Shown here: positions 46,336 to 58,117 of the stretch, piece after piece
Position numbering within the stretch: the stretch's first letter is position 1
Layout of the letters: each line of letters starts with the position of its first letter
NCBI GenBank assembly: GCA_902779445.1
Contig: CACZBM010000023.1
Location: 25,550-89,549 of the forward strand
Source: an uncultured Lachnospiraceae bacterium
Lineage (GTDB): Bacteria > Bacillota > Clostridia > Lachnospirales > Lachnospiraceae
Length of the DNA: 64,000 nt
Reading direction: 5' to 3'
The notes under the pieces: model-generated
Seen by the model: only the letters and a program-made list of their open reading frames with translations
The model's database searches: none
What the model was told of the DNA's origin: nothing
Made by a program: the position numbers and the translations under genes

Positions 46336-46929
46336 ATGGCAGTTAATAGAGTACCTGTTCTCAAGAGATGCAGATCTCTTGGTCTGGAGCCCGCATATTT
46401 AGGCTACAGTAAACAATCAAACAGACAGCTTATCCGTTCCAGCCGTAAGGTAAGTGAGTACGGACTTCAGCTTCGTGAAAAGCAGAAGGCAAAGTTTATA
46501 TATGGCGTTCTCGAGAAGCCTTTCAGAAATTACTACAAGAAGGCTGACCGCATGAAGGGAATGACTGGTGAAAACCTTCTCATCCTTTTAGAGCAGAGAC
46601 TTGATAACGTCGTTTTCCGTCTGGGATTTGCACGTACAAGACGTGAAGCGCGCCAGATGGTAGATCACAAGGCATTCTCCGTAAACGGAAGGACTATCAA
46701 TATCCCTTCATATTCAGTTAAGCCCGGAGATGTTGTAGAGATCAGAGAAAAGGCAAGATCATCACAGCACATAAAGGATGTTCTTGAGTATACAGCAGAC
46801 AGGGCAGTTCCCGCATGGCTCTCAGCTGAGCCCGATAGTTTCAAGGGTACTGTTAACGAACTTCCCTCAAGGGATCAGATCGATGTTCCCGTTGACGAGT
46901 TGGCTATAGTCGAGCTTTACTCAAAATAA
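46336..46929 (+). CDS. rpsD: 30S ribosomal protein S4
   Basis: This 197-residue assembly initiator starts at the ATG at 46336 ([19 protein letters not shown]), 4 bases after the rpsK stop. The longer frame from 46297 runs within rpsK. The S4 RNA-binding domain contains [28 protein letters not shown]4 represses the alpha operon in other bacteria and might act on the hairpins upstream of rpsM. Confidence 0.97.
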   Translation: MAVNRVPVLKRCRSLGLEPAYLGYSKQSNRQLIRSSRKVSEYGLQLREKQKAKFIYGVLEKPFRNYYKKADRMKGMTGENLLILLEQRLDNVVFRLGFARTRREARQMVDHKAFSVNGRTINIPSYSVKPGDVVEIREKARSSQHIKDVLEYTADRAVPAWLSAEPDSFKGTVNELPSRDQIDVPVDELAIVELYSK

Positions 46930-46970
46930 TCGACTTATAACACTTCACAGTAGAATAAGGAGGTACCTGT

Positions 46971-47933
46971 TTGTTAGAATTCGAAAAGCCGAAGATAGAT
47001 ATAGTAGAACTTTCAAACAATGGCAAATACGGCAGATTTGTCGTAGAGCCTCTTGAGCGTGGTTATGGTATCACACTTGGCAATTCACTTCGCAGGATCA
47101 TGCTTTCATCACTTCCGGGTGCAGCAGTCAGCCGTGTAAAGATCGAAGGCATTCTCCACGAGTTCACATCTATACCCGGCGTAAAGGAAGATGTGACGGA
47201 GATCATCCTGAACATAAAGAATCTCTCGATCAAGAACAGCAGCTCCACAGATGAGCCTAAGACGGCTTATATTGATTTTGAGGGCGAGGGAGAGATAACA
47301 GCAGCAGATATCCAGGTTGACCAGGATATCGAGATCATCAATAAGGATCAGCATATCGCAACGGTGAGCGGAAAGAACGCAAAGCTCTATATCGAGCTTA
47401 CCATCACCAAGGGAAGAGGATATGTAAGCTCTGATAAGAATAAGGGCGAAGATCTTCCTATAGGCGTGATAGCGGTTGATTCTATATACACACCTGTTGA
47501 GCGTGTGAATATCAGCGTAGAAGATACGCGTGTGGGACAGCAGACTGACTTTGACAAGCTTACGCTGGACATCTATACCAACGGAACGCTTAATCCCCAG
47601 GAGGCAGTATCACTTGCCGCCAAGGTATTGTCAGAGCATCTTTCGCAGTTCATCAATCTTTCAGACGTGGCCGGAACCACAGATGTTATGGTTGAGCCTC
47701 CCAGCACTGAGACAAAGAAGGTGCTTGAGATGAACATAGATGAGCTGGAGCTTTCAGTAAGATCATATAACTGTCTCAAGAGAGCCGGCATCAATACTGT
47801 TGCCGAGCTTATCGACAGGACTCCCGAGGATATGATGAAAGTTCGTAATCTCGGACGTAAATCCCTTGAGGAAGTTCTCGGAAAGCTTAATGAGCTTGGA
47901 TTAAAGCTCAATGAAAGTGAGTCCATCGAATAA
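46971..47933 (+). CDS. rpoA: RNA polymerase alpha subunit
   Basis: This 320-residue protein starts with TTG at 46971 behind AAGGAGG. The N-terminal domain has [22 protein letters not shown], and the C-terminal DNA- and activator-binding domain has [22 protein letters not shown] and [15 protein letters not shown]. It is normal in length and order. Confidence 0.98.
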   Translation: MLEFEKPKIDIVELSNNGKYGRFVVEPLERGYGITLGNSLRRIMLSSLPGAAVSRVKIEGILHEFTSIPGVKEDVTEIILNIKNLSIKNSSSTDEPKTAYIDFEGEGEITAADIQVDQDIEIINKDQHIATVSGKNAKLYIELTITKGRGYVSSDKNKGEDLPIGVIAVDSIYTPVERVNISVEDTRVGQQTDFDKLTLDIYTNGTLNPQEAVSLAAKVLSEHLSQFINLSDVAGTTDVMVEPPSTETKKVLEMNIDELELSVRSYNCLKRAGINTVAELIDRTPEDMMKVRNLGRKSLEEVLGKLNELGLKLNESESIE

Positions 47934-48057
47934 TGTAGTATTAATTGCGCCGGACGGTAAATCCCAAAGGTTCGTCCCGCCACTTATTGGCCTGTCCCGT
48001 AAGACCATCAGGCAGGGGCTGGTCAGCTTATAAAAGCAAATGAGAAAGAGGTAAAAA

Positions 48058-48657
48058 ATGGCTAAATACAGAAAACTCGGACGTACAGCTTCACAGAGAA
48101 AGGCTCTTTTAAGAAGCCAGGTAACTGCACTCATCCTTAACGGAAAGATCAAGACAACCGAAGCAAAGGCTGAGGAAGTTCAGAAGATGGCAGAGAAGGT
48201 CATCACTCTTGCAGTTCGTGAGATGGATAACTTTGAGACAGTTACCGTTAAGGCTAAGGAGCCCGTTAGAGATAAGGACGGACACAGAGTAAAGCAGATC
48301 GTTGACAAGAACGATAAGGAAAAGGTGCTTTCTGAAAGCATCCGTGATGAGAGCGGCAAGCTTCTCCATATTGAAAACGGTGTAACAGTTACAAAGTACA
48401 ATATCGTTGACAAGGAGATCAAGAAGGATCTTCCTTCAAGGCTTCATGCACGTCGTCAGATGCTCAAGGTTCTCTATCCTGTGACTGAGAATCCTACAGG
48501 AAAGAAGAAGGATATGAAGAAGGTTGATCTTCCTGCTAAGCTTTTTGATGAGATCGCACCCAAATATAAGGATCGTAAAGGCGGATACACACGTATCGTA
48601 AAGATCGGTCTTCGTAAGGGCGATAACGCAATGGAAGTTCTTCTGGAGCTCGTATAA
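48058..48657 (+). CDS. rplQ: 50S ribosomal protein L17 with ~70-residue insertion
   Basis: Residues 1-53 ([20 protein letters not shown]...) and the part from RLHARRQ (residue 128 on) match L17. Canonical L17 is about 115-130 residues, with these parts nearly adjacent. Here about 70 charged residues (roughly 54-127, including [20 protein letters not shown]) are inserted, giving 199. The reading frame and codon use are uninterrupted, and the C-terminus [25 protein letters not shown] is intact. It looks like a lineage-specific surface extension rather than an error. Confidence 0.95.
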   Translation: MAKYRKLGRTASQRKALLRSQVTALILNGKIKTTEAKAEEVQKMAEKVITLAVREMDNFETVTVKAKEPVRDKDGHRVKQIVDKNDKEKVLSESIRDESGKLLHIENGVTVTKYNIVDKEIKKDLPSRLHARRQMLKVLYPVTENPTGKKKDMKKVDLPAKLFDEIAPKYKDRKGGYTRIVKIGLRKGDNAMEVLLELV

Positions 48658-48684
48658 GAAGTATCGAATCACTGTATCAGATCA

Positions 48685-48715
48685 CTGCTGCACCGCCAAG
48701 GTGCAGCAGTTTTTT
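48685..48715 (+). terminator. Terminator of the ribosomal cluster
   Basis: CTGCTGCACC (48685-48694) pairs perfectly with GGTGCAGCAG (48700-48709), followed by six T residues. Confidence 0.93.
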
Positions 48716-48761
48716 ATATAACTGAGATTCTACGGACTACGCCCTCAGAATGGCAAATACT

Positions 48762-48887
48762 GTCATCCTGAGCGTTAGCCGTTGTCATCCTGAGCGTTAG
48801 CCGTTGTCATCTTGAGCGTTAGCCCGTTGTCATCCTGAGTGTTAGCCCGTTGTCATCCTGAGCGAAGCGAAGGATCTCAGGATGACA
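48762..48887 (+). repeat. Dispersed repeat with 22/23-base tandem expansion, copy 6
   Basis: GTCATCCTGAGCGTTAGCC-type half-sites start at 48762, 48784, 48806, 48829 and 48852. The last copy then continues into the complete palindrome GAGCGAAGCGAAGGATCTC and AGGATGAC. Each unit differs slightly, including one CTTGAG and one GAGTG. Confidence 0.88.
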
Positions 48888-48904
48888 ATAATGAGGACGT
48901 TATT

Positions 48905-50164
48905 TTGAAAAAACAATTATATTCCTTACTATTAATAATATTCCTGTTCCTCCTCACCTCATGTAGTTCTCTTCCCACCGGCGAAGTGAAAGCGCCTGCT
49001 GTCGCAGAGCCTGTACAGAAACCCTCTGAATCTGCGCCGATAGTGATAGAAGAAGAAACCATCAACATTCCGGTTGAAACAGTATCTACATATGAGGAAT
49101 CAGCGGAAGAACCTGAACCCGAAAATACTTTTGAAGGTTATGTACTTTCAGAAGAGGATGTATCAGAGAACGGCGTATATTGTAAATCCGTTAAAAACGA
49201 AGGCGAAGTAGTCATTGACTTTGCAGGCGATATTAATTTTGACGACAGATATGCCAATATGAATGCATTGAGGAGCAGAGCCGGAGGGATCTTTGACAGT
49301 ATTGACGCATCACTTATAAAAAGGACCTGCGATGCGGATATCTTCATGATCAATAATGAATTTCCATACAGTAAGAGAGGTACGCCTCTGCCGGAAAAGA
49401 AATTCACCTTCAGGGCGAAGCCCGAGACTGTAAGCTTTATGCATGATCTGGGGGCAGACATAGTCAGTCTTGCCAATAACCATGCCTATGACCATGGAAA
49501 AGAGGCTCTTCTCGACACCTTTGATACCCTTGATGAAGCAGGTATCCCCTATGTGGGTGCCGGCCACAATATAGAAGAAGCCATGAAGCCCGTATACTTT
49601 ATAGCCGGAGGGATGAAGATATCTTTCGTCTCTGCAACCCAGATAGAGAGAAGCCTGCCGCCGGATACAAAGGAAGCAACGGAAACAGAGCCCGGAGTAT
49701 TAAGGACTCTGGATCCTGAGAAATTCGTAAGTGTTATAAGAGAAGCAAAACAGAACAGTGACTTCTGCATAGCTTACGTTCACTGGGGCAGTGAGAATGT
49801 TAATAAATATGAAGCTGCCCAGACAGAACTGGCTAAAGCCTATGTGGATGCCGGTGTGGATCTTATCATGGGAGATCACCCTCATGTACTCCAGGGAATA
49901 GAGTACATAGAGGATGTGCCGGTGATATACAGCCTTGGCAATTACTGGTTTAATTCAAAGACACTGGATAACTGTCTTATTGAAGTAGTCCTTAAGGATA
50001 AAGAGATAAAGAGCCTTCAGTTCATTCCCTGCATGCAGTACGGATGCGCCACCCACGAAGTACAGCAAGGATCGGGAGACTTTGAACGTATTCTCATGAA
50101 TGTCCGTGAATGGTCTACAGACAATGTAAATATTGCCCCGGATGGCTTTATAACAAAACGTTAG
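48905..50164 (+). CDS. CapA/PgsA-family metallophosphatase-like lipoprotein
   Basis: I start this at the TTG at 48905 behind GAGGAC. The open frame reaches back to 48839, but those 22 codons are translated dispersed repeat. The 419-residue protein has a lipoprotein signal (LLIIFLFLLTSC). It then has a CapA domain: VIDFAGDINFDDRY, NNEFPYSKRGTPLPEKKFTFR, SLANNHAYDHG, YVHWGSEN and GDHPHVLQGIEYIEDVPVIYSLGNYWFN. Relatives take part in poly-gamma-glutamate capsule synthesis or release, but no pgsB or pgsC gene is adjacent. The sequence supports the fold but not the substrate. Confidence 0.88.
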   Translation: MKKQLYSLLLIIFLFLLTSCSSLPTGEVKAPAVAEPVQKPSESAPIVIEEETINIPVETVSTYEESAEEPEPENTFEGYVLSEEDVSENGVYCKSVKNEGEVVIDFAGDINFDDRYANMNALRSRAGGIFDSIDASLIKRTCDADIFMINNEFPYSKRGTPLPEKKFTFRAKPETVSFMHDLGADIVSLANNHAYDHGKEALLDTFDTLDEAGIPYVGAGHNIEEAMKPVYFIAGGMKISFVSATQIERSLPPDTKEATETEPGVLRTLDPEKFVSVIREAKQNSDFCIAYVHWGSENVNKYEAAQTELAKAYVDAGVDLIMGDHPHVLQGIEYIEDVPVIYSLGNYWFNSKTLDNCLIEVVLKDKEIKSLQFIPCMQYGCATHEVQQGSGDFERILMNVREWSTDNVNIAPDGFITKR

Positions 50165-50192
50165 CTTGTCAACTATAAAAATAATATTTTTG

Positions 50193-50221
50193 TTGACTTT
50201 TTGAAATGCCCGTGTTACCAT
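50193..50221 (+). promoter_or_regulatory. Promoter of rpoBC
   Basis: TTGACT (50193-50198) and TACCAT (50216-50221) are separated by 17 bases, about 95 bases before rpoB. The -10 lies in the 5' arm of the terminator hairpin described at 50205-50256. Confidence 0.6.
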
Positions 50222-50256
50222 GGCAAATGCACTATTGTGGTTACATGGGCATTTTT
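50205..50256 (+). terminator. Terminator hairpin of capA-type gene, overlapping the rpoB promoter
   Basis: AATGCCCGTGTTACCA (50205-50220) pairs with TGGTTACATGGGCATT (50238-50253) with one mismatch and one G-U, then TTTTT. Transcripts from the promoter at 50193 would start after the 5' arm and could not form it, so only readthrough from upstream is stopped. Confidence 0.75.
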
Positions 50257-50315
50257 GCGCCCTTTTTTACCACTGTAACTTATTGTTTAGTTTCAAGAAC
50301 GGGGTGAACGACAAC

Positions 50316-53300
50316 ATGGAAAAGAACCGGATACATCCAGTCTACAATGGAAAAGCCATGCGAATGAGCTTCCAGAGGAATCAGGATGTCATCGAGATGC
50401 CTAACTTGATCGACGTTCAGAAATCTTCATATGATTGGTTCACAAATGAAGGTCTCAAGGAAGCATTTGCTGACATTTCTCCAATTCAGGATTTCAGCGG
50501 AAATCTCAGTATGGATTTTGTAGACTATGAGTTCTGCAAGGATGAGAAGAAGTACTCTATCGAGGAATGTAAAGCGCGTGATGCAACGTATGCAGCACCT
50601 TTGAAGGTAAAGGTAAGGCTTCGAAACAGCGCCAATCCTGAAAATGACATTAAAGAGCACGAGATCTTTATGGGTGATCTGCCTATAATGACCGACACCG
50701 GAACTTTCGTTATCAATGGAGCAGAACGTGTAATCGTCAGCCAGCTTGTACGTTCTCCCGGTATTTATTACGGAATAGAGCATGATAAGATCGGTAAGAG
50801 ACTTTTCTCATGCACGGTTATTCCCAATAGAGGAGCATGGCTCGAGTACGAGACCGATGCCAATGACGTATTCTATGTACGTGTAGACAGGACCAGGAAA
50901 GTGCCTGTGACTGTTCTTATCCGTGCGCTCGGAATAGGTACAAATGAAGAGATCATAGATTATTTCGGAGATGAGCCGAAGCTTCAGGGCTCATTCTCAA
51001 AAGACCCTGCCAAGAATTCTGTTGAGGGTCTTATCGAGCTGTATAAAAAGATCCGTCCGGGTGAGCCTCTTGCAGAAGAGAGTGCCAGATCCCTGATAGA
51101 AGGAATGTTCTTCGATCCCAGACGTTATGACCTTGCCAAGGTTGGACGTTATAAGTTTAATAAGAAACTTATGCTCAGAAACCGTATCACCGGAAAGATC
51201 CTGGCTGAGGATGTTATCGATCCGGGAACAGGTGAGGTTGTGGCCCTCAAGAAGCTGAAGGCTGTAGCCGGAACCGAGGTAACCCGCGAGCTGGCGGACG
51301 AGATCCAGAACTGTGCAGTTCCTTATGTAGTGATCCAGGGTGAAGAGAGGAATATCAAGGTTCTCTCATCACTTATGGTTGACATAAATCATTATATTGA
51401 TTTCCCCAAGGGAGAAAAAGCATCCGATTACGGCATTACCGAGCTCGTTTATTACCCTGCTCTTGCACGCCTTATGGATGAGAATGACACTCCTGAGGAG
51501 CTTCAGAAAGCTATAAAGAAGAATGTTGCGGATCTTATTCCGAAGCACATTACAAAGGAAGATATCTTTGCTTCCATTAACTATAACATGCATCTTGAGT
51601 ATGGCATCGGCAGCAAGGACGATATCGATCATCTTGGAAACCGCCGTATCCGTGCGGTTGGAGAGCTTCTTCAGAACCAGTACCGTATTGGTCTTTCAAG
51701 ACTTGAGAGAGTTGTCCGTGAGAGAATGACCACTCAGGACATTACTACTATCACACCTCAGGCTCTTATCAACATCAAGCCTGTTACTGCAGCGGTTAAG
51801 GAGTTCTTCGGATCCTCACAGCTTTCACAGTTCATGGATCAGAATAACCCTCTTTCCGAGCTTACACATAAGAGACGTCTCTCTGCACTTGGCCCCGGTG
51901 GTCTTTCAAGAGACCGTGCCGGAATGGAAGTCCGTGATATCCACTATTCACACTACGGACGTATGTGCCCTGTAGAGACACCCGAAGGCCCTAACATCGG
52001 ACTTATAAACTCACTGGCATGCTTTGCGCGTATCAATGAGTACGGATTTGTAGAATCTCCTTACAGGAAGATCGATCACTCAGATCCCGAGAATCCCCGT
52101 GTAACAGACGAGGTTGTATATATGACAGCTGACGAAGAGGACAACTACTTCGTGGCACAGGCTTCTGAGCCCCTGGATAAGGAAGGACACTTCAAGAACA
52201 CCCAGGTATCGGGACGTCACCTTGATCTCACACAGGCATGGGATAAGACAGTATTTGATTATATGGACGTATCACCGAGACAGGTATTCTCAGTTGCTAC
52301 GACCCTTGTTCCTTTCCTTCAGAATGATGACCCTACCAGAGCTCTGATGGGTTCCAACATGCAGAGGCAGGCAGTTCCGCTTCTTCTCACAGAGGCTCCC
52401 GCAGTAGGAACCGGTATGGAGAGAAAGGCAGCCGTTGACTCAGGAGATTGTATGGTGGCCGATAAGCCCGGTACTGTTACTCTTGCTCAGGCAGACCTTA
52501 TCAAGGTAAAGAATGACGACGGAACAGAAGTAGATTACCATCTTACGAAGTTCATGCGCAGTAACCAGAGTAACTGCTATAACCAGAGGCCAATTGTCAG
52601 CAAGGGTGACCACGTGGAGGCAGGAGACGTCATCGCAGACGGTCCTTCAACTCACGACGGAGAGCTTTCCCTTGGAAAGAATCCTCTTATAGGATTCATG
52701 TCCTGGGAAGGATATAACTACGAGGACGCTGTTCTTCTTTCAGAAAGCCTCGTACAGCATGACACATATACATCAATTCATATAGAAGAGTACGAATCAG
52801 AAGCAAGAGAGACCAAACTCGGACCGGAAGAGATCACAAGAGATATCCCCGGTGTCGGCGAGGAAGCTCTTCAGGATCTTGACGAACGCGGTATCGTCCG
52901 TATCGGAGCAGAGGTACGTGCCGGAGATATCCTGGTAGGAAAGGTTACTCCCAAGGGAGAGACAGAGCTTACCGCAGAGGAAAGACTCCTTCGCGCCATC
53001 TTCGGAGAGAAGGCCCACGAGGTAAGGGATACTTCCCTCAAGGTTCCTCACGGCGAATACGGTATCGTTGTGGATGCCAAGGTATTCACAAGGGAGAACG
53101 GCGATGAGCTGTCACCCGGAGTAAATCAGGCAGTCAGGATCTACATTGCACAGAAGAGAAAGATCCAGGTGGGCGATAAGATGTCCGGACGTCACGGAAA
53201 TAAGGGTGTTGTATCCCGTGTACTTCCTGTAGAGGATATGCCTTATCTTCCTAACGGAAGACCTCTCGATATCGTGCTGAACCCTCTGGGTGTGCCTTCA

Positions 53301-54209
53301 CGAATGAATATCGGTCAGGTCCTTGAGATACATCTTTCACTTGCAGCCATGGCTCTTGGATTCAATATCTCAACTCCCGTGTTCGACGGAGCGAATGAGG
53401 TTGATATCGAGGATATGCTGGAGCTCGCTGATGACTATGTAAATACAGAGTGGGAAGACTTCGAGAAGAAGTATAAGAACACTCTCCTTCCTGAGGTTAT
53501 GAAGTATCTCTCAGATAACAGGGATCACAGAGAAGTATGGAAGGGTGTACGTATCAGCCGCGACGGAAAGGTTCGCTTAAGAGATGGACGTACCGGAGAG
53601 TACTTTGATTCACCGGTAACCATCGGACACATGCACTACCTGAAACTGCACCATCTGGTAGATGACAAGATCCATGCACGTTCAACAGGACCATACTCCC
53701 TTGTAACACAGCAGCCCCTCGGTGGAAAAGCCCAGTTCGGCGGACAGCGTTTCGGAGAAATGGAAGTGTGGGCACTGGAAGCATATGGCGCAGCTTATAC
53801 GCTTCAGGAAGTGCTTACAGTCAAGTCCGATGACGTAATAGGACGTGTAAAGACATACGAAGCTATCATTAAGGGCGAAAATATACCCGAACCCAGTGTT
53901 CCCGAATCATTCAAGGTGCTCTTAAAAGAAATGCAGTCTCTCGGACTGGATGTGAGAGTACTCAAGGAAGACGGAACAGAAGTCGAGATCGGCGAAAATG
54001 TCGATTACGGCGAAACCGATATGCGCGCGATCTTTAATGACGATCGTGAGATCAAACAGCAGGAAAATTATGCAAGCCACGGTTACCAGACTCAGGAATT
54101 CAATGAGGACGGAGAGCTCGAGACAGTAGAGGATGAAGAGGTAAATGTCGACGAATCCGAATACGAAGAGAGCTTTGACGGTAACGAGGATCCTGTAGAT
54201 CAGTATTGA
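50316..54209 (+). CDS. rpoB: RNA polymerase beta subunit
   Basis: This 1297-residue protein starts at the ATG at 50316 ([19 protein letters not shown]), 9 bases after GGGGTGA. The upstream in-frame ATG at 50220 lies in the promoter region. The rifampicin region reads [30 protein letters not shown] with no classic resistance change visible. The block [22 protein letters not shown] is present. The C-terminus ends in an acidic tail. It pairs with rpoC 25 bases downstream. The usual upstream genes rplJ and rplL are not here but after rpoC. Confidence 0.98.
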   Translation: MEKNRIHPVYNGKAMRMSFQRNQDVIEMPNLIDVQKSSYDWFTNEGLKEAFADISPIQDFSGNLSMDFVDYEFCKDEKKYSIEECKARDATYAAPLKVKVRLRNSANPENDIKEHEIFMGDLPIMTDTGTFVINGAERVIVSQLVRSPGIYYGIEHDKIGKRLFSCTVIPNRGAWLEYETDANDVFYVRVDRTRKVPVTVLIRALGIGTNEEIIDYFGDEPKLQGSFSKDPAKNSVEGLIELYKKIRPGEPLAEESARSLIEGMFFDPRRYDLAKVGRYKFNKKLMLRNRITGKILAEDVIDPGTGEVVALKKLKAVAGTEVTRELADEIQNCAVPYVVIQGEERNIKVLSSLMVDINHYIDFPKGEKASDYGITELVYYPALARLMDENDTPEELQKAIKKNVADLIPKHITKEDIFASINYNMHLEYGIGSKDDIDHLGNRRIRAVGELLQNQYRIGLSRLERVVRERMTTQDITTITPQALINIKPVTAAVKEFFGSSQLSQFMDQNNPLSELTHKRRLSALGPGGLSRDRAGMEVRDIHYSHYGRMCPVETPEGPNIGLINSLACFARINEYGFVESPYRKIDHSDPENPRVTDEVVYMTADEEDNYFVAQASEPLDKEGHFKNTQVSGRHLDLTQAWDKTVFDYMDVSPRQVFSVATTLVPFLQNDDPTRALMGSNMQRQAVPLLLTEAPAVGTGMERKAAVDSGDCMVADKPGTVTLAQADLIKVKNDDGTEVDYHLTKFMRSNQSNCYNQRPIVSKGDHVEAGDVIADGPSTHDGELSLGKNPLIGFMSWEGYNYEDAVLLSESLVQHDTYTSIHIEEYESEARETKLGPEEITRDIPGVGEEALQDLDERGIVRIGAEVRAGDILVGKVTPKGETELTAEERLLRAIFGEKAHEVRDTSLKVPHGEYGIVVDAKVFTRENGDELSPGVNQAVRIYIAQKRKIQVGDKMSGRHGNKGVVSRVLPVEDMPYLPNGRPLDIVLNPLGVPSRMNIGQVLEIHLSLAAMALGFNISTPVFDGANEVDIEDMLELADDYVNTEWEDFEKKYKNTLLPEVMKYLSDNRDHREVWKGVRISRDGKVRLRDGRTGEYFDSPVTIGHMHYLKLHHLVDDKIHARSTGPYSLVTQQPLGGKAQFGGQRFGEMEVWALEAYGAAYTLQEVLTVKSDDVIGRVKTYEAIIKGENIPEPSVPESFKVLLKEMQSLGLDVRVLKEDGTEVEIGENVDYGETDMRAIFNDDREIKQQENYASHGYQTQEFNEDGELETVEDEEVNVDESEYEESFDGNEDPVDQY

Positions 54210-54234
54210 TTTCTAAAATTGGAAGGAGTTATTG

Positions 54235-57200
54235 ATGCCAGACATAATGAACAGGCAGTCAGATATGTATCGCCCTCTGTCTTTTGATGCTATAAAGATC
54301 GGTCTTGCTTCTCCGGAGAAGATCCGTGAGTGGTCACACGGGGAAGTGACAAAGCCGGAAACCATAAATTACAGAACCTTAAAGCCCGAAAAAGACGGTC
54401 TTTTCTGTGAAAAGATCTTCGGACCTACTAAGGACTGGGAGTGTCACTGCGGTAAGTATAAGAAGATACGTTATAAGGGTATCATCTGCGATAGGTGCGG
54501 AGTTGAGGTAACAAAGTCTTCCGTACGCCGTGAGAGAATGGGCCACATAGAGCTCGCCGCTCCCGTATCACATATTTGGTACTTCAAGGGTATCCCCAGC
54601 CGTATGGGTCTTATTCTCGACCTGTCACCCAGGATCCTCGAGAAAGTACTGTATTTCGCTTCCTATATAGTTCTGGATCCCAAAGATACAGATCTTGAGT
54701 TCAAGCAGATCCTTTCCGCAAGAGAGTATGCGAATGCGGTTGAGCAGTATGGCTCAAAGGGATTCCGTGCAGGAATGGGAGCAGAGGCAGCTAAGGAGCT
54801 TCTCCAGAATGTGGATCTGGAAAAGGAATCCGCAGATCTTAAGGAAGAGCTTAAGGATGCCAGCGGCCAGAAGATGGCCAGGATAATAAAGAGACTGGAT
54901 GTTATCGAGGCATTCAGGGAGTCAGGCCAGAAGCCTGAGTGGATGATTATGGACTGCATCCCGGTCATCCCTCCGGATCTTCGTCCCATGGTTCAGTTGG
55001 ACGGCGGAAGATTCGCTACATCTGATTTAAATGATCTCTACAGAAGGATCATCAACAGAAATAACAGATTAAAGAAGCTCCTTGAGATCGGAGCTCCTGA
55101 TATCATCGTATATAACGAGAAGAGAATGCTTCAGGAAGCTGTTGATGCACTTATCGATAACGGCCGCCGCGGACGTCCCGTTACAGGACCCGGCAGCAGA
55201 GCTCTTAAGTCTCTTTCCGATATGCTTAAGGGAAAGAGCGGACGCTTCAGACAGAACCTTCTCGGAAAGAGAGTAGACTATTCAGGACGTTCCGTTATCG
55301 TCGTAGGACCCGAACTGAAGATATGGCAGTGCGGTCTTCCGAAGGAGATGGCTATAGAGCTCTTTAAGCCTTTCGTTATGAAGGAGCTCGTTGCTAACGG
55401 TACAAGCCACAACATCAAGAGTGCAAAGAAATCGGTTGAGAGACTGGAGCCCGCAGTATGGGATGTACTTGAGGACGTTATCAGAGAGCATCCTGTTATG
55501 CTGAACCGTGCGCCTACACTTCACAGACTGGGAATACAGGCATTCGAGCCCGTTCTTGTAGAGGGTAAGGCAATTAAGCTCCATCCCCTTGCATGTACGG
55601 CTTTCAACGCTGACTTTGACGGAGACCAGATGGCAGTACATCTTCCTCTTTCCGTTGAGGCTCAGGCAGAGTGCAGATTCCTCATGCTCTCACCTAATAA
55701 CCTCTTAAAGCCTTCAGACGGAGGCCCGGTTACCGTTCCTACACAGGACATGGTTCTCGGAATCTATTACCTCACACAGGCAAGAGAGGGAGAACCCGGA
55801 GAAGGCAGATACTTCAAGGGTGTTGATGAGGCGATCATGGCTTACACCAATCACATGATCTCTCTCCAGAGCATGATAAATGTTCGTATGGAAAAGACTG
55901 ATGAGGATGGCAATACGAAGACTAAGATCGTGAACACCACTCTCGGACGCTGTCTCTTTAATGAGATCCTTCCCCAGGACCTTGGATTTGTAGACAGGAG
56001 CGATCCTGAAAACGAACTGGCCCTTGAGATCGACTTCATGGTTGGTAAGAAACAGCTGAAACAGATAATTGAGGCAATAATCAATACACACGGCGCTATC
56101 AAGACAGCCGAGGCTCTTGACCACATAAAGGCAATGGGTTACCACTATTCAACCATTGCATCCATGAGTGTTTCCATTTCCGACATGGTGGTTCCGAAGA
56201 GTAAGCAGAAGCTTCTCGACAATGCTCAGGAGACTGTGGATAAGATCACCAGAAACTATAAGCGCGGACTCATTACAAATGAAGAGCGTTATAACGAGGT
56301 GGTGGAGACCTGGAAGAAGTGTGATGATACCATCACAAAGGATCTGATGAAGGGCCTCGATAAGTATAATAATATCTTCATGATGGCTGACTCCGGAGCC
56401 CGTGGTTCCGATAAGCAGATAAAGCAGCTTGCCGGAATGAGAGGACTTCAGGCTGATACAACAGGACACACGATCGAGCTTCCTATCAAGTCCAATTTCC
56501 GTGAAGGACTTAACGTTCTGGAGTACTTCATGAGTGCACACGGTGCCAGAAAGGGACTTTCAGATACAGCTCTCCGTACGGCTGACTCAGGATATCTGAC
56601 ACGTCGAATGGTTGATGTATCACAGGAGCTTGTTATCCGTGAGAAGGACTGCTGCGAAGGCAGACCCGAGCTTACAGGCATGGAAGTATCTGCATTCATG
56701 GATGGCAAGGAAGAGATCGAGCTTCTGGAAGCCAGGATCACAGGCAGATATTCATGTGAGGATATCTATGATAAGGACGGAAATCTGATCGTAAAGAAGA
56801 ATCACATGATCACTCCCAGACGTGCAAAGCTTATCTGCACAGTGGGTGAAAGAGACGGAAAGCCGATCGAGTCCGTAAAGATACGTACGATCCTTACATG
56901 CAGAAGCCATAACGGAATCTGCGCTAAGTGCTACGGTGCCAACATGGCAACCGGTGAGCCTGTACAGGTTGGAGAAGCAGTCGGTATCATTGCCGCACAG
57001 TCAATCGGTGAGCCCGGTACACAGCTTACAATGAGAACTTTCCATACAGGTGGTATGGCCGGATCCGATATCACACAGGGTCTTCCCAGAGTAGAAGAGA
57101 TCTTCGAGGCTCGTAAGCCTAAGGGACTTGCCATCATCGCCGAGTTTGGCGGAAAGGTTGAGATAAAGGATACCAAGAAGAAGAGAGAGGTTGTAGTTAC

Positions 57201-57903
57201 CAGCGATACAGGTGACAGCAAGACCTACCTTATACCTTACGGATCCAGGATCAAGGTTCTGGACGGAGCGGTTATCGAAGCCGGTGACGTTATCACAGAA
57301 GGATCCATCAATCCTCACGATCTCTTAAAGATCAAGGGACTCAGAGCCGTACAGGATTATCTTCTTAAGGAAGTACAGAGAGTTTACCGTTCACAGGGTG
57401 TTGATATCAATGACAAGCATATCGAAGTCATTGTGCACCAGATGTTAAAGAAGGTAGAGGTTGACGATCCCGGTGATTCAGATCTTCTGCCCGGTACCAG
57501 GATGGATGCTCTTGAATTCGATGATATAAATGAGAAGCTGGAAGCAGAGGGCAAACAGCCTGCAACAGCTATCCAGATAATCCTCGGTATCACAAAGGCT
57601 TCACTTGCGACAGAGTCATTCCTGTCAGCTGCTTCATTCCAGGAGACCACAAAGGTTCTTACTGATGCGGCTATCAAGGGCAAGGTGGACCACCTTATCG
57701 GACCGAAGGAAAATGTTATCATCGGTAAGCTGATCCCTGCAGGAACAGGCATGAAGCACTACAGAAATATCGAGCTTTCAACAGACCAGATATATTCTGA
57801 AGAGTCAGAGATGCTTTATAAGGATGCGACCGCAGCGGATGAGGCTTCGGAAGATATTTCAGAACAGCCCGAAGAAGTGCTTGACACTGAGGCTGATGTA
57901 TGA
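54235..57903 (+). CDS. rpoC: RNA polymerase beta' subunit
   Basis: This 1222-residue protein uses the ATG at 54235, 6 bases after GGAAGGAG. A TTG one codon earlier is too close to that site. The N-terminal zinc site is [20 protein letters not shown], the catalytic Mg site is [12 protein letters not shown], and the second zinc site contains [13 protein letters not shown]. The C-terminal 30 residues are acidic, paralleling the RpoB tail. Confidence 0.98.
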   Translation: MPDIMNRQSDMYRPLSFDAIKIGLASPEKIREWSHGEVTKPETINYRTLKPEKDGLFCEKIFGPTKDWECHCGKYKKIRYKGIICDRCGVEVTKSSVRRERMGHIELAAPVSHIWYFKGIPSRMGLILDLSPRILEKVLYFASYIVLDPKDTDLEFKQILSAREYANAVEQYGSKGFRAGMGAEAAKELLQNVDLEKESADLKEELKDASGQKMARIIKRLDVIEAFRESGQKPEWMIMDCIPVIPPDLRPMVQLDGGRFATSDLNDLYRRIINRNNRLKKLLEIGAPDIIVYNEKRMLQEAVDALIDNGRRGRPVTGPGSRALKSLSDMLKGKSGRFRQNLLGKRVDYSGRSVIVVGPELKIWQCGLPKEMAIELFKPFVMKELVANGTSHNIKSAKKSVERLEPAVWDVLEDVIREHPVMLNRAPTLHRLGIQAFEPVLVEGKAIKLHPLACTAFNADFDGDQMAVHLPLSVEAQAECRFLMLSPNNLLKPSDGGPVTVPTQDMVLGIYYLTQAREGEPGEGRYFKGVDEAIMAYTNHMISLQSMINVRMEKTDEDGNTKTKIVNTTLGRCLFNEILPQDLGFVDRSDPENELALEIDFMVGKKQLKQIIEAIINTHGAIKTAEALDHIKAMGYHYSTIASMSVSISDMVVPKSKQKLLDNAQETVDKITRNYKRGLITNEERYNEVVETWKKCDDTITKDLMKGLDKYNNIFMMADSGARGSDKQIKQLAGMRGLQADTTGHTIELPIKSNFREGLNVLEYFMSAHGARKGLSDTALRTADSGYLTRRMVDVSQELVIREKDCCEGRPELTGMEVSAFMDGKEEIELLEARITGRYSCEDIYDKDGNLIVKKNHMITPRRAKLICTVGERDGKPIESVKIRTILTCRSHNGICAKCYGANMATGEPVQVGEAVGIIAAQSIGEPGTQLTMRTFHTGGMAGSDITQGLPRVEEIFEARKPKGLAIIAEFGGKVEIKDTKKKREVVVTSDTGDSKTYLIPYGSRIKVLDGAVIEAGDVITEGSINPHDLLKIKGLRAVQDYLLKEVQRVYRSQGVDINDKHIEVIVHQMLKKVEVDDPGDSDLLPGTRMDALEFDDINEKLEAEGKQPATAIQIILGITKASLATESFLSAASFQETTKVLTDAAIKGKVDHLIGPKENVIIGKLIPAGTGMKHYRNIELSTDQIYSEESEMLYKDATAADEASEDISEQPEEVLDTEADV

Positions 57904-57907
57904 TATT

Positions 57908-58020
57908 CTTCGGTACGTTCCGTTAAATCGGGACAGCCGAAGACAGCAGGTGCGTATTAACGCGTAAGGAATCACATGAGACGCCTGCCGAGGAAATAAG
58001 AGTTAATATTATGACTTTTA
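57908..58020 (+). promoter_or_regulatory. Ribosomal protein L10 leader
   Basis: The RNA shows the L10-leader pattern: CTTCGG (57908-57913) pairs with CCGAAG (57937-57942), followed by ACAGCAGGTGCG and, after a kink-type region, ACGCCTGCCGAGG. L10(L12)4 binds this structure to repress rplJL. It sits directly after rpoC rather than after rplA as usual. Confidence 0.8.
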
Positions 58021-58021
58021 T

Positions 58022-58051
58022 ACGCTCCTGTCTTTTGGCAGGAGCGTTTTT
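58022..58051 (+). terminator. Attenuator/terminator between L10 leader and rplJ
   Basis: ACGCTCCTG (58022-58030) pairs perfectly with CAGGAGCGT (58039-58047) and runs into TTTTT. Its place between leader and gene fits transcription attenuation of rplJL, and it also insulates them from rpoBC readthrough. Confidence 0.85.
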
Positions 58052-58117
58052 CGTGTATCTGCAGTGTGCCCTGCTCTTCACGGAATTCGGCTAAGTAATA
58101 TAAGGAGGTAAAGCTAA

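Noticed and set aside
48762..48887. CRISPR-like array
   Set aside because: Units of 22-23 bases are directly adjacent without spacers, belong to the dispersed repeat family, and no cas genes are seen.
48839..48904. N-terminal extension of the CapA-type protein
   Set aside because: The 22 codons (reading HPERSEGS...) are translated repeat DNA and would place a hydrophilic stretch before the lipoprotein signal. The TTG at 48905 has a ribosome site.
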